Below are positions 25,535 through 37,383 of a stretch of 64,000 nt of DNA, in pieces. The notes under the pieces were generated by a model that was given only the letters and a program-made list of their open reading frames with translations, made no database searches and was not told where the DNA came from. Position 1 is the stretch's first letter. The number at the start of each line of letters is the position of its first letter. The translations under genes and the position numbers were made by a program. Source of the DNA: Breviolum minutum Mf 1.05b.01 (lineage: Eukaryota; Sar; Dinophyceae; Suessiales; Symbiodiniaceae); NCBI GenBank assembly GCA_000507305.1, contig DF239247.1, positions 186,001 to 250,000 on the forward strand, given 5' to 3'.

Positions 25535-25873
25535 TCAATGAGTGACTAGTGAATAGTGAAACCCGAGGCGTTCACCAAGGGCAGCCAACACTTCATCACC
25601 CAACTCATTTCGAAGCAAAGGGTCCAAGCCTGTGATCATTTGACCAAGTTGATGAAAACGCCAAGATGCAAAATTTCTCGAGACACGAAAAACACTTGTT
25701 CGGTATTTATGAAATTTTTTTACAAGTTTTCTGGGCTCTGCACTGAGGAGTGCAAGTTCTCGCTGAATGGCTTCTCGGCCTTCAACAGTGCAAACAAAAG
25801 CTCGTTTGAAGATCGAAAATCGACCTAAACTCACTGAACTCTTTGCACTCCATTCATTCACTTGATCATTCAT
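25535..25873 (-). CDS. Unidentified helical exon pair
   Basis: A 112-residue minus-strand frame contains EGREAIQRELALLSAEPRKL and HQLGQMITGLDPLLRNELGD continuing to EVLAALGERLG. This strongly amphipathic, leucine-rich text is among the most coding-like unidentified sequence in the window. It probably belongs to the same helical gene as the exons at 21.9-24.2 kb. No domain was recognised. Confidence 0.5.
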   Translation of the reverse strand: MNDQVNEWSAKSSVSLGRFSIFKRAFVCTVEGREAIQRELALLSAEPRKLVKKFHKYRTSVFRVSRNFASWRFHQLGQMITGLDPLLRNELGDEVLAALGERLGFHYSLVTH

Positions 25874-26882
25874 TTGTTTGAAGACTTCAGTGGCGTCCTT
25901 CTTTGACTGCCACTTCTTTGGAGAGCATCCGCGTCCTTCAAGGGTCTCGTCTTGTCAAGGAGGCAAGAGTCATATTTTGCTCCAACACCCATGCCTAGCG
26001 TCCACAAGAGCTGCTCTTGCCCGGGTGGTGCGCAAATACCTTCAAGGCAGCGAGTTGTTCACCTGTTCAAGCATCTTTTTGTGCCTATCATTATCCCAGC
26101 AGGGTCGGTTTCTTTGACTGTTGCTGCGAGTCGACCAAGCTTCCAGTCGTCGCCTCTGCTCCTAAGTCCTTAATTTTTCAATATGTTGCTTTCTTTGCTT
26201 TCTTTGTGTGTGTGTGTGTCTGTTTGAAGTTTTCTTACAACATCCCGTTTCAAGCTGCCACATGGGGAGATGGCCAGGTAAATTTGCTGCATGGCTCAAG
26301 TCTTGCCACTCCGGCATCTTTGTTTTCTTGTCCAGTGAACATTGGCAATACAAGATTGCCAAATCATGACTTAAAGGCGCCCATGCCAGAATTGCTTGTG
26401 CTCCAACTTTCCAGATTGGTGGCGTGGGAGTGAACATTGCTGGTTAAATAGTGTTCGACACAAAGCCAGCGAGATCACCCGAACCACTGATGATACCCGA
26501 GTTGTGTATCATGCATTTCATGTGCACTGAGGGTCTATAGATCTTGAACAGAATTTCCACCATGAATGTGATTGGATTTGAGCTGCCTCAAGTGAACTCC
26601 CGCCCATTCGAGCGGAGGAGGTTGTTCACCATCGTGGAGGTGTACCAGCACTGTCTGCCCCTCGCCGAGGCCACATATTATGTACGGCAAATCGGGAGTG
26701 GAATGAGTGCAGCGAGTTCTCGGCAGTTCTGTGGTCGATAGGCGACAGATACATCTGTAACATCTGTATAGCCGCAGTACCAAAACTTTTAGCCTGTTTC
26801 TTTTAGCCACTAAAACTCTACCCAACTCTAGCTGCTCCGGCTCGCCTCTCTGAGTGTTGCGTTCAAAGGCGCCTCAATTCCA

Positions 26883-27150
26883 TCAATGAAAGCTGCTTCT
26901 GCTCGGAGACCCTGCATAGCCATGGCAAGTGTTTGTAAAACCGCATCTTATCACATGAGCTTGCATTTGGAAAAAGTGGAGGGAATTCCTCCAAATTTGG
27001 GTTTTTGTGGGCTGCTCTCCCAGCAAACTTGCCTTTTCCGCGTCGAGATTCCAAACAGCGAAGTCCAGCGGAGTGGCGTCTCGAGGCAAATACAGGACCC
27101 TGCCTGTGAGAGGAATTTGGGTCATCAACATTGAGAACATTGAATCCATT
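26883..27150 (-). CDS. Ankyrin-repeat-like exon
   Basis: The minus strand reads RDATPLDFAVWNLDAEK near 27025-27080. It matches the start of an ankyrin repeat (G-x-TPLxxAxxxG type). It is followed by a GC-type donor candidate (AAG|GCAAGT). Only one partial repeat is visible, so the ankyrin call is tentative. Adjacent frames give no further repeats. Confidence 0.4.
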
Positions 27151-27988
27151 CAACTTCTCGTTCCTTTTCATGAAAGGAACCGTTATGGCGGAACCTTGAA
27201 AACTCAATAAAATCTGGAGATGTCTCACAAATAATACACAAAAATAGGAGACCATGCACGATCTTGGGTTCGAGGGATGTATATAGCGAGGCCCAGATCC
27301 CTTCAACAACTTTGTCTCTCCTTTCTCTCTCGATTGCGCTTAGACCTTTATTCGTCTGGCTTACCTGTGGGAGTGAATACGGCGACTTTCTCTCGCAAAG
27401 CCTGGCAGGATAAGAAGTGCAGTGCCACGGAAACCATCACGGCTACATATCTCTCGTGGCTAGCTATGCCTCATTGTATGCTCGGTGCAGCTCTTCCAGA
27501 AGCTCCCCACGACCCTTGCCAGCACGGGGAGTTGCACTTTGCAAAATCTTGCAAATACATCTTGCGTTTACAGAGATGCTAAGTCTGCTAAGTAGGAGCT
27601 TGCCTCATCATCGGTATCACCTGACCGCACGTGTTAAGTCTCAACCTTCACATCTAGATGCACAAATTTCGACGAGTGCTCTCATCTGCTAGAACGTGGG
27701 CCTCCGCTGTCTGCAAAGCTAAAGGCCACCTTTGAGATCCTTTGCAACCTCAGAAAGCTGATGCAATCGAAAGATCACCTGAAAGGTTATACTGCTATGG
27801 CATGCTATGGCTATATTTGAGTGTACTGTACACTGCTACGTTATACCGATTGTGCTGATATCGAATGGAAAGAAAAAAATATAAACAAGCCGGCACTACA
27901 ATGGCTGCACTGCAAACAGTCCCCCATCCTCAGGCAGTGCACATCTTGTATTGTAGTGCGGAGGTGGTCGGAAGGTGACTTGATAGCT

Positions 27989-28633
27989 TCACGTACACAG
28001 AATATGAGGAAATATGAGGACGATACAGGAGGATACGGAGACTAGGCTTCGGGCCATCCTGCCATTGCCATTGATCCGCTCACTTTGCTCAAGTTCACTT
28101 GGGACCGGAGTTGGCGGAGTTGGTGGAGTTGGTGGGGCTGGAGTTGGTGGAGTTGGCCCTTGACTTGGTTCGATGGAATCCAATTCCTTCTCCAAATCTG
28201 CAAGGATTTCTTCGTTCGCAAAGTCACTTGTGCTCAACGCACTGGCATCAGTCAAGCTGCCTGGAGTTTGAGGGACCTTTTCGACCTTTTCGAGCTGTTC
28301 GACCTCTTTGGTCGAGAAACTGAGCAGGTCGAGCTCAGGGGGCGTGGAGATACTTGTTGCACTTGAGATTGGTGCCATTGGTGCACTTGCAGTGCCTGGT
28401 GCTCCAGCAATGCTTGCGCTTTTAGCGGTTTTAACGTTGGAGGTCTTAGATGTTTTTGACATGTTGAATTTCTGGACGGCAGTTGAAGTGTTGGTGCGAC
28501 GTGGCAGCGGATCGGGGTCCATCACCTTCCCAGCAAGACGACTGACGACAATATAGCATCGCGAAGGGGATAACTCACAACAGCTGAAACTCTGTGCATA
28601 TTGGATCAAGTGTTGCAAAGCCCTACTTTCCAA
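27989..28633 (-). CDS. Low-complexity Ser/Pro/Thr-rich open frame, 214 residues
   Basis: This is one of the longest non-repeat frames. It contains SFSTKEVEQLEKVEKVPQTP, SDFANEEILADLEKELDSIE and a Pro-Thr array (PTPPTPAPPTPPTPPTPVPS) made by a short gttggtgga-type repeat. The acidic, disordered composition fits a linker or tail. It lies just downstream of the last RSH exon and could be that protein's C-terminal tail or the start of the next gene. No domain is recognised. Confidence 0.5.
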   Translation of the reverse strand: MESRALQHLIQYAQSFSCCELSPSRCYIVVSRLAGKVMDPDPLPRRTNTSTAVQKFNMSKTSKTSNVKTAKSASIAGAPGTASAPMAPISSATSISTPPELDLLSFSTKEVEQLEKVEKVPQTPGSLTDASALSTSDFANEEILADLEKELDSIEPSQGPTPPTPAPPTPPTPPTPVPSELEQSERINGNGRMARSLVSVSSCIVLIFPHILCT

Positions 28634-28847
28634 GAGTCAAATGCCTCCAGAGTTTGTAGGCTATGCGTCAACGACTGATTTGCCTGCTCAAAGCAGCATA
28701 GCTGGCAATGAATCAATCTACAAAAGTGCGGCCGGTATCCAGATCAAACCTGCAATATCCAAGTAGAATGCAGCGCACTTAGCAAGGACCGGCCAGTATC
28801 AGTGTTCTGGAGTTCCTAGCAGAGCAAGAAAATGAACGGCTCCATCT

Positions 28848-31800
28848 CAAGGTACTTTGAATGCTTGTTTGAACCATTCCGGCCCTCTCCAGTCCTCATT
28901 GTGGCGCCAGTATGCCCCGACTCCAAATTCTGCCACCCAATCCATTTCCAAACTCAGGATGTAGACCTTCCGCGCACGACTCCACTGCATAAAATCAGAT
29001 CTTACACAGTACTACAAATTCTAGTGTCAAAAAACACAAAGTCAGGTGCCTGACAGCTTTGCGGATTGTTTGGCATCACATCAATGGATTGCTCCATGAT
29101 GTTGTTACAATGCGGCCCTTGTAAAAATATAAATACAGTGCACACAAAAAGGGATTAGCCGGGATAAGACCTCTAGCATTTCTGATCGAATCGTATCGAA
29201 GCTGCCTAAGATGCTGCAGGAGACTTTGCCAAATACCAAGAAACAACACTTGAAACAGTCAGTATTCTTTCTCGGGAACACATCTTTCGGAACACAAAAA
29301 GTTCAAGTTCCAGTCCCAGTCGTTTATAACATCTGGCTTGCCGTGCCCTCTATCAGGCCCTATCCTTTGAATCTGTATGTCTGTATGTAGACCTACCCCA
29401 GCAAACCAAATTGGCCCTGACAGCAGCATGGCATGATATGTCTGGAGCAAAACGAGTGCAAGCATGCAGGTGACCCGCAAAGTCCTACAGTCCTACCTCC
29501 ACAGCTGTGCCATCCAAAAGGACTGTGGTATGCAAGCACATGTAGAGGTTTTCCTGCAAGCTTTCAAGTTTGAAGAACGCCGAAAATTATATGTAAAAGC
29601 AGGTCATAAGCTGTCACAGTCTTGGGGAGGCCTTTGGTGAGGATATGTAGTCCCTCAATCGCCCAGGCCTGAAATATTCGCGTTATAGCTTGCACTCAAC
29701 TCAATGGAAAAAAATGGATTGCAAAGTCAAAATGCTTCAGTTTAAGGTCCAGGCATAGGTGGTAGGATTGAATGGATTCGCCCAAGGCATGCCCAGCAAG
29801 TATCTCTATCCTGACGGCAACACTGCCATATTACATGACACGTGGAGCTTCCACCGAGCATTAGACGCTATTGAGAACTACTCATTCAGAATTCTAATGC
29901 CACTGCCTTCGTCACAATCCTCACACGAGGAATTGGCTGAGGAGTGTCAGTCTCGGGATAATCTGCCCAACGACGCAGTTGGGTATGAGGTGGCTCCTGA
30001 GTGCAAACGTGCAACGCGCTGTTTTGCTGGCACCTTCAGGGTAGCCCAACTGCGTGACAACTTAGGTCTGTTCTTCACTCAAGGAGATCTTGAGAACTGA
30101 ATCTGCTCTCATTTCCACCTCGCACTTTGAGTAAATCTAACGTGGGCCGCATTCAGACTGAAAGTGCTCTAATTGACATGTTATTGACGTGTCATGACTG
30201 CTGTTCACTCTCAAGATACCAAGACTTTGACTTAAGCTTCTGACAAGCATGGTTCGGATATACTGCTCAATGTAGCGAAGATGACGGAATCTTGCGACCT
30301 CTTCGACTCTTCCCGTCTGTGCTATCAGTGACTTCAAGGTTTTTTCAAGTGTCAAACCGGAAACAGTAGCCCCTCTCCACTCTGTGAAGAATATGTTTGC
30401 AAGAATCAGGAACAAAGGGCAGTCAAGGCATATATGTCATTATATGTCCCCTGTTGGTACCCAGCAAATGTACACCCGCCTTTGATCGCCGGTTTCGCTC
30501 TAGCACAGCCTCACTTCTCACAGAAACTCAAGCTGTCCAAATTCCTCTGCCACAAAATACACAGACACACTCAGGTCGGCTGTATCTCAAAAAGCAAAGT
30601 GCCCAAAGTGTGTGCTCCAGCATGCTTGGATTCGAATTTGGGTCTGTTTTGGATTCGGATTCTGTAGATCCTCCAGCTTAAAAATGTTAAAGCATGTTAA
30701 AGCTGCTTCTTCGATGGATTGCCGTCGCACAGATCGGCAGTCTTCCTGCCTCGTATGCATAACCGTTCAAATATTTGCAGCAAAGCTCCTCCAAAGAGCA
30801 GCCCAAGCACTTCATGAGAAGCACATGTGTAATATGTTTGGACCTGTGCAGCTCTGCGAATTCTGTAGCTCTTGGGAATTCTGCCAAATTATCTGCGTTC
30901 ATCTGCAGTGCATCTGCAGTGCTAGACTGAATACGACTCCTCGAACTCTGTCTTCCAAATGTGAACGCCAAACCGCTCAGCCAGTGGGACATACACCGCT
31001 CGAGTCTCTTCAGCCTAGCTGTCGACTTCAACGAAGTTTACGCTCTAATGACAATCTCATGCTTTGATTCCATGTTCAAACTTGAAACAGCAAACAAGAC
31101 AAGAATCAGATTTAGTCTTGCATTGCTGTCTGCGGCTTTCTCTTTTTGAATTAGGCTCGAGCAATCCGCCGCTGCTTTGAGCTTGGCATGTGCTCCTGCC
31201 ATTCACTTTTGGTGTTTCAAGTTTCACGCGGAAAAAGGTCACGTCAAAGCTTTCTGAATACCTGCGGATGTGACCCAAGGTCTGCAACGAAGCATTGTCT
31301 GAACCCAACGTATCAAACCCAACGAATCAATCAAAACACCCAACGAACAGTTGCACTCTCACACAACAGATGAAGCTGCTCCAGAGTTCGCATGTTGTGC
31401 ATGCGGTCAGCGAATTTGATGACCAGGACGCGAACATCTTGGGCTGCCCTGGTTAGAACCTTGCACGCAGAAGAGCTGTACTTGAATCAAATGACTTGCA
31501 GCAAAATCCAACAATGACCTTGCGCAGATCTTGGGCTGATCTTGATGCTCGAGATGTCCCGCAGGAGGCTTGGGAGGCCTGCAACTTGTTGAACATGTAA
31601 GACTACATGCGGAACCTGTGCCGTTTCTCCGGCCTTCGTGACTCCATCTACCAAGGACGCCACGACTGGCCCAAAGGCAATCTGCAGGTGGGAACAGGTG
31701 CTGCGGTCACTCGGCAAAAAACAAAATAGATAGCCAGATGTGATGCAGTGAGTGCCATGGCCACAAACTGGAACTCAACAAAAATCTACAAACACCCAGC

Positions 31801-32915
31801 AGATCCTGCATAGCAGCCAAACCCACCAAACTGCAAAGTGAGCAACTGTACGAGTCAATTTAGAAAGGCAAACACAATGAGCCTCGATTTCGCCAACTGT
31901 CATGCTTGTATCCTGCTGGAACGTGCACATGTGCACAAAGAAAGCTGCGCTAACATGCTCTAGTAAAAGAGCGTTCTGCGACAAATCTGTCCTCAACTGT
32001 GTCATGCAGCAAGGCAGCTGTGTACCTAGACCATCGCAGTGCATGTTGCATGCAAATAGTCGGATAGCCACAGTCGGTCGGTGTGGATTTGTCCATAATG
32101 GAAACAATTGCTGTAAGATGAGTTTAGTAGCTGTATTTTGAGTTTGGTTGTCATGCATGCAACCTTTCTGTACTGTATCTGTACTGTACATAATCGTCGA
32201 AAAGAACTTGCCAGAAACTTCGCGCACATTGCGAAAATGTCATCAGGACCTTCTGCAATGTGTGGCCAAAGCTGCTGGGCCTCCTTCACCAATTACATGA
32301 TGCGGGCAGCGAAAAAGACATGGTTACCATAGTCCGCAACTGGTGGCCTGTTCGAGGGCATCTGCAGCACCGAAGTGTTGTGGTTCCCAAGTCCGCTTCT
32401 TCGAAGGTGGCAGCAGTGCCCGGGCCTCACGGAATCAATGTCAATGAGTCAACACAATTAGCTGATTAGCTAATCGTGTGATCCCTGGATGGTAGAACAA
32501 CAGTAGAGTTCAACCCGGGAAGTGAAAGTTAGCTTGCAGAATGCCATCAAGCCTGTCTCAAACCTTCCCTCGACTCTGAGGTTGCTCATGATTCATCAAA
32601 TTCATCCTGTATGATAGTGATATGATAGTGATATGATATGATACTATCTGATAGTGTTTAGTAGAATTATCATTCATGATAGTGACTCGACAATGATATC
32701 AAAATTGCGAGCACCTTAGTTAGGCCGAGCTGGCCAGCAGAGAAAGCACATGGTGAGAAGGTGAGAACATGGACATGAGTGACATGAGCAATTGTGCCTG
32801 ACACGGAAATGGTGACAACCTGTCAAGGGCAGACGGTCTGAGCAGCAGGCAAGAATATCTGCTACAGACAGCGGATGTGTCCAGTATGGATCGCCAGATC
32901 GGCGTACCTTCCCCA
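28848..32915 (-). CDS. RelA/SpoT homologue module 1 (HD hydrolase plus synthetase regions), multi-exon
   Basis: A second RSH module follows the first on the same strand. Exons in order: VRRSGDPYWTHPLSVADILA, the start of the HD domain (about 32850-32912); DTSMTVGEIEAH (about 31878-31914); IAFGPVVASLVDGVTKAGE (about 31620-31685); DVRVLVIKFADRMHNMRTLE, the classic KLADRLHNMRTL helix (about 31375-31440); VYVPLAERFGVHIWKTEFEE (about 30945-31005); ELCCKYLNGYAYE (about 30753-30792); a possible synthetase exon (VEEVARFRHLRYIEQYIR, about 30230-30390); PGRLRDYISSPK (about 29620-29665); NLYMCLHTTVLLDGTAVEV (about 29495-29550); LEMDWVAEFGVGAYWRHNE (about 28880-28965). The catalytic HDxxED exon was not found and probably lies between 31914 and 32850. 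In the synthetase strand NGYQSLHT is degenerate (NLYMCLHT), so synthetase activity may be weakened. RSH family membership is secure; whether it forms one polypeptide with the upstream module is open. Confidence 0.85.
29759..30100 (+). CDS. Plus-strand open frame inside an RSH intron
   Basis: A 113-residue frame starts at an ATG and stays open with a coding-like composition (AILHDTWSFHRALDAIENYS; NLPNDAVGYEVAPECKRATR). It lies between two minus-strand RSH exons, where an intron is expected. It may be a nested gene, a fragment of an inserted element, or chance. No homology was recognised. Confidence 0.3.
   Translation: MVGLNGFAQGMPSKYLYPDGNTAILHDTWSFHRALDAIENYSFRILMPLPSSQSSHEELAEECQSRDNLPNDAVGYEVAPECKRATRCFAGTFRVAQLRDNLGLFFTQGDLEN
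32605..32700. repeat. Short TGATAGTGATA-type direct repeat
   Basis: Several imperfect copies of tgatagtgatatgatagtga lie in an RSH intron. They are simple sequence without visible function. Confidence 0.7.
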
Positions 32916-33756
32916 TATTTTGCATGCAATTCATGCAGAAACCTTGAAGCGTAAAAATGTTATCGAGCAAACCCAAAAGTCTCCAAATCCAAATGCACGG
33001 CAACATTTCGAGTTTTGTGACAATGCTTTGGGTGCCTGCCCAGCATGAGCTGTCTTGGTCATATCCAAGGCCTTGCAAAGCATTGCCACCTGTTGCCAGA
33101 AAGGAAAGATGAGAAAAGCAAATCACGATTGTCAATGCATGAGTTCTAATGGCTTGAAAAGCACAAAGCACTCAAAAATTCCAACCTTCTCCTGTGGATT
33201 TAGCTCTGCTGCGTACCTGGCACACAGACAATGCGCATGATTCTTACAACATTCAAAATTGTATACTATCTATAGTGGTTCGGTGGCGGTGCATGTCTTC
33301 CAGGGCACTTTGCCCAATCCCAGGAAGCAGCTCGTTGCCACAGCCCAACTGTCTGAACGCCGCGTACCTGAATCTTGAGGCTCGAATTGCACAATGCGTT
33401 CACGATCTTTCACGTATGTCTTTCCCAAGCTCCGTCCGGCTTTCAATTGCCCTAAACACACTCATGGCAGCACTCGAGAACTCTATACATGCCCTTTGAG
33501 CCCTTTACCCACCATTTTGCATTGCGTTGTTCAAGTGCTCTTCGAAAGTCCTGAAATTCCAAAGCTGGAACTATTTGTCAAATCCGCCAAGCAATCGTGA
33601 CAACTTTGACAAAGGCAGAACTCCAATCCTGGGCTTAGAACTTGATCAATGGCCCTACTTACAGATATCAGTGCGCTTGCAAGGACCAGTGAAGTATCAA
33701 AGGAGCTGGATTTCTCATTGCCTTATATATTTGAAGATAATACGGTGACTTCATTG

Positions 33757-34074
33757 TCATGACAAGTCCTCCACTCGCTTTGACACTTGGTGCTGAGCTT
33801 GCTGAACATCCGCAAAGGTAAGTCTTCCATCCTGCTGTAGTCTGACCCAAGGTGGGCGTAGATTGAGTTGAGTGGAACGTGGTATACAGTGTACAGCATG
33901 AAGAACACATATTATCAGTTCTTGCAATGCTCTTGCACTCAGGACGTTATGCTTGTCCAAAGCCTGGTTGCGGCCACAGCTGGAGCACAAGTTCTCAAAC
34001 TCCAAATTGGTGTAGTCAATGCTGAAAGCCTCCACCGAAGAGCTGCTATGTCTGCGTATAGCTGCTATAAGCAA
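33757..34074 (-). CDS. Unidentified exon between the RSH modules
   Basis: The minus strand reads VRLQQDGRLTFADVQQAQHQ continuing to VSKRVEDLS near 33770-33850. The DGRLTFADV core resembles one EF-hand loop, or the short calcium-like loop of FUN14-type proteins, but it is a single incomplete loop. If the two RSH modules form one gene this would be an internal exon. The identity is uncertain. Confidence 0.35.
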   Translation of the reverse strand: MLIAAIRRHSSSSVEAFSIDYTNLEFENLCSSCGRNQALDKHNVLSARALQELIICVLHAVHCIPRSTQLNLRPPWVRLQQDGRLTFADVQQAQHQVSKRVEDLS

Positions 34075-34672
34075 AAAACAAAACGCAAAACAAATGCCTC
34101 CCCGAACAGGTCGAGGCTCTCAAGCGGACACACAGCACGGCGCAATTCTGAAGGAGCGATGGAATCGGCCTAACCACAAAGCTTCCTATGCAGGCAGGAA
34201 TCAACTCGATCATCATCTTTCACTCAGTTCGGACTATCTGAGTATCCCTGCAGCCCGGCCCAAATACCCAAAGACTTCATTTGGAGAGAGCTCCAAGGCC
34301 TCTCATCCCATATAGACACGACCCCCACACACGTGTTCTCTTTCAACCTCTGCTACAAACACACTTGGCTTCTACCTGCCTTGTACAAATGGTGTGAAGC
34401 GAGCCCTTTTCGTTCCTTTTGCTTCATAGAGCCAGAGAACACATGTACCTAGATACAGTGAAAGGCAGAATATGAATACAAAACCCAAGAACAAGTTGGC
34501 AGAATGGCAGAACCCGCAACTACATGTAACTACCCATTTGCCTCCAACTTGCAAGTCATTGTGTCAAGCGTTCTTTGCTGCATAGCTCGACTGGATGCCT
34601 TTGGCATTTGGGTTGTGACCTTGGTGCCATCAGAGGAAAGCTGAGGCTGTTGTCCCTCGGCTCTGAGTCCCG

Positions 34673-36513
34673 GTCATTAGTGCACAATGTTATGTGAAGA
34701 GCTCGGTAGCCACTCTTTTTCGATTTGGTGATGTAGTCCTGGAATGGAAAGACCGCTGCAGCCCCAAAAAACTGATCTCACTGCCCACGGTCCTTCGTTG
34801 ATTTGGGCAGAATGGACCATCCTTTTGTCGACTTGGCATACCGCTGCAGGGCGTCCAAGACTGCAAAGCATGCTGCTCGTTCGCGCCATTCCTCTGCAAG
34901 CCATTCTGGATTCTGCGGGACCTGCAACAATTGAAGAGGTGTCTGCGCTTGTGCCGTTATCCATTACTCTAGTACCTTTTTCTTTCGTCCTTGCAAGTGA
35001 TGGCATTTCACACTATACTTGTAGCGCCTACTTGTAAGTCCCTTGACGTGTTGTTGACAGTGTTAATTATTGTTGTCGTTGCCGCTGCCTTTGTTGTGGT
35101 GGTTTGTTGTTGTTGTTGTTGTTGTTGTTGTTGCTGCTGCTGCTGCTGCTGTTGTTGTTGTTGTTGTTGGTGTCGTTGCCTTTGTTGTGGCGGTTTGTTG
35201 TTGTTTCTGTTGCTGTTGTTGCTGTTGTTGTTTGTGTTGCTCTTGGTGTTCCTTCAGTCCCTTCCTCTAAGGGATTGTGACAAAGGAACTGTTTGCATCA
35301 CAAGCTTCACCATGAGTGAATCACGTCTTGTCGTTGGGGTTTGGAGTGTGTCCGTGTGTATAGGATGCATGGGTCAACAGACATCCCCAGCCTCTGCATT
35401 GGGATCTGGGTCTACCACAACTTCCAGAGCTAGTAGATCCTTCCAAATGGCACATCACGAGTGCAAACAAAGATTGAGGCGTCTTAACGGCCATGCAGGT
35501 GCCCCTGTGACACTCTAATTGAAACATGAGAGAACTCCATTCAAACCAATGAAACTCAACCGGTCAAGTTTTTCTGTTGCACTGTAAGGAATGTTTTCTG
35601 GCTGTCAGGGCAACCACTCCAAAATTGTCCTGCAAACTAAGTAGCTTTACATGCTACACATTGTAGATCATTGTAGTTTGTTTTGGTGCTCTAGCAGTAC
35701 AAGAGCTGTCACCATCAAATTGCCAGAGTGGCCACGGTCCAAGGTCAACCGGAGTCTTAAGTGCTGGACAGGTTGAATCAGTTGACACGTCGATTATACA
35801 GGTTGCTGGCCTTAAGCGCTTGAGCTTTGAGGTCTTCTCGAGATACACCTCTCTGTCTCAGCAGCTTCTTCACCACGCTGTAGACACTCTTGACTCTCCC
35901 TCTTACCTGTCGCGGCGCTCTCTTTGTACACAAAGCTTCCAAAGACACAGAGAGAATGATGGACCGTGTGAACAATAGTCACTTTTCAACCTTTTCCCGC
36001 CTTGCATGTTGCCAAAGCCTTGACATCAGAGTCAGCATCCAATGCCTTTCGCACCTCTCGGAGGCATCTTTGAAGTGTCCGATTCAGAAGCTCATCTTCT
36101 TCACTCATCCATGCCTGAAACACAAAGAGGACAGGCAATGCAGCTAGAGCCCCTTGTATCTGTAACCATTCTGACGTTACTGAACTGTTGCAAATTTGTA
36201 TACTGCAACAGAGGCATTTCAGCGAGAAAGTCGCCTAGATTCTTAGATGTCTCAGCCGCCTCAATCATGCTATAGTCTTCTGGAAAGTAGAGTCGGAGCG
36301 CCCGGTTCTCCAATGAGGGTGTTAATCTCTCATTGCTGCCACTGTTTGCCTGCAGGCACCAGGCATGTGCACCGCTTTGACTGAAGACATACAGCATGGC
36401 ACTTAGTCACCCTTTGGATATGCTGAGATGTGCACCAAAGCGTCAAAGCCAAGGCCGTGAGCAAGTGGAACATGTAGGTCCAATGCCTTGCGGCTCACAA
36501 ACAATCCAACTAG
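34673..36513 (-). CDS. RelA/SpoT homologue module 2 (ppGpp synthetase domain), multi-exon
   Basis: RSH enzymes make and/or hydrolyse (p)ppGpp; in algae and plants they usually act in the plastid. Minus-strand exons in order: ALDLHVPLAHGLGFDAL, matching the (Y)APLAHRLG helix between hydrolase and synthetase domains (about 36435-36510); ENRALRLYFPEDYSMIEAAE (about 36230-36320); AWMSEEDELLNRTLQRCLRE (about 36020-36117); RGRVKSVYSVVKKLLRQRG, the synthetase GRxKS..SIxRK element (about 35830-35925); DLLALEVVVDPDPNAEAGDV (about 35378-35438); ERAACFAVLDALQRYAKSTK (about 34795-34900); DYITKSKKSGYRALHITL, the KDYI..NGYxSLHT active-site strand (about 34680-34736). The last two join in frame as STK|DYI across a short intron. 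No convincing HD hydrolase exons were found upstream, although coding-like segments lie at 36740-36850 and 36980-37050. It may be a separate gene or the first half of a fusion with the downstream RSH module. Confidence 0.8.
35060..35255 (+). repeat. (GTT)n/(GCT)n microsatellite in an RSH intron
   Basis: Long GTT runs are interrupted by a short GCT block. On the RSH sense strand this is AAC/AGC. It lies between RSH module 2 exons DLLALEVVV and ERAACFAV, and is therefore intronic. Confidence 0.93.
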
Positions 36514-36739
36514 CTGTGCAATCTGTCTGCTCACATTTTCCACCGCTCGTCCAAAGAAGGGAGACCGAATCAAATGACAGAAAATAGGAACAACTACCAT
36601 GTCAATGTGGAGACAAGTGCATACTGCGTGCTGGGACTGGTCCTCCTCAAAAGACCTGAACTTTTCTCGTCTTGCCTCTAGATGTCAATTTGTCCTCTCT
36701 GTCCTTCCTCAGATGCCCACACAGCGGGCAAGTGCGCGT

Positions 36740-37050
36740 CCCTCATCAGGGAGTCCAAATCGTGAGGCCACTGCGCTGGAAAGATTGCGAAGCATTTGTT
36801 CCACCTGCACAGAGCTGCGTGCCTATCCAGTGTTTGATGAGGGTCCAACCTCATGACTTATGATCCATGATCTAGACTTCCACAGTATTCCACCCGAATG
36901 AAAAAAATTTAGAGCCGGAGATCTTCGAGCAAGGAGAAAGACAGTGCTCCTCACATCTCCAGTTGCACTTTGAAAAGTAGGTGCATTCTCTTATTCTTGC
37001 ATCAGCCTCTGCGATTTCGACCAATGCAGCTCGGTAGTCCTGCATGCAAC
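36740..37050 (-). CDS. Candidate upstream exons of RSH module 2
   Basis: Two coding-like stretches occur on the minus strand: QDYRAALVEIAEADARIREC (about 36985-37045) and VEQMLRNLSSAVASRFGLPD continuing to EGRALARCVG (about 36740-36825, after a GTGCAG acceptor). Position and strand fit the N-terminal half of the RSH protein. Neither shows the HD signature, so assignment is by context only. Confidence 0.4.
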
Positions 37051-37383
37051 ACTCATACACAAAGAATACAACACGTGAACGTGTCGTTTCCTCATGAATC
37101 AAGTGTTCGAACATGAAGTTGAGACTGGGAAAGCCCACCACACCACACGATCGTGGTATATTAATCATAAATGTATACATATACTGTATATATATATATA
37201 TATACACATGCTAATATATGCTAATATTATATACGTGCATATTACGTTTTAGATTTGGGTGTGACCAGTAGGGCTTTGGCTCTGACTTGTTTGGGAACTC
37301 AGAAAAGATTTGATAAGCTAGATACGTTTGCACTTGGCACTTGGCGCTTGGGAAGGCTGTGGAACAAGCTTTCACAAGCATTT

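Noticed and set aside
35028-35518. Poly-Cys/Val plus-strand frame
   Set aside because: It is the translation of the GTT/GCT repeat inside an RSH intron.
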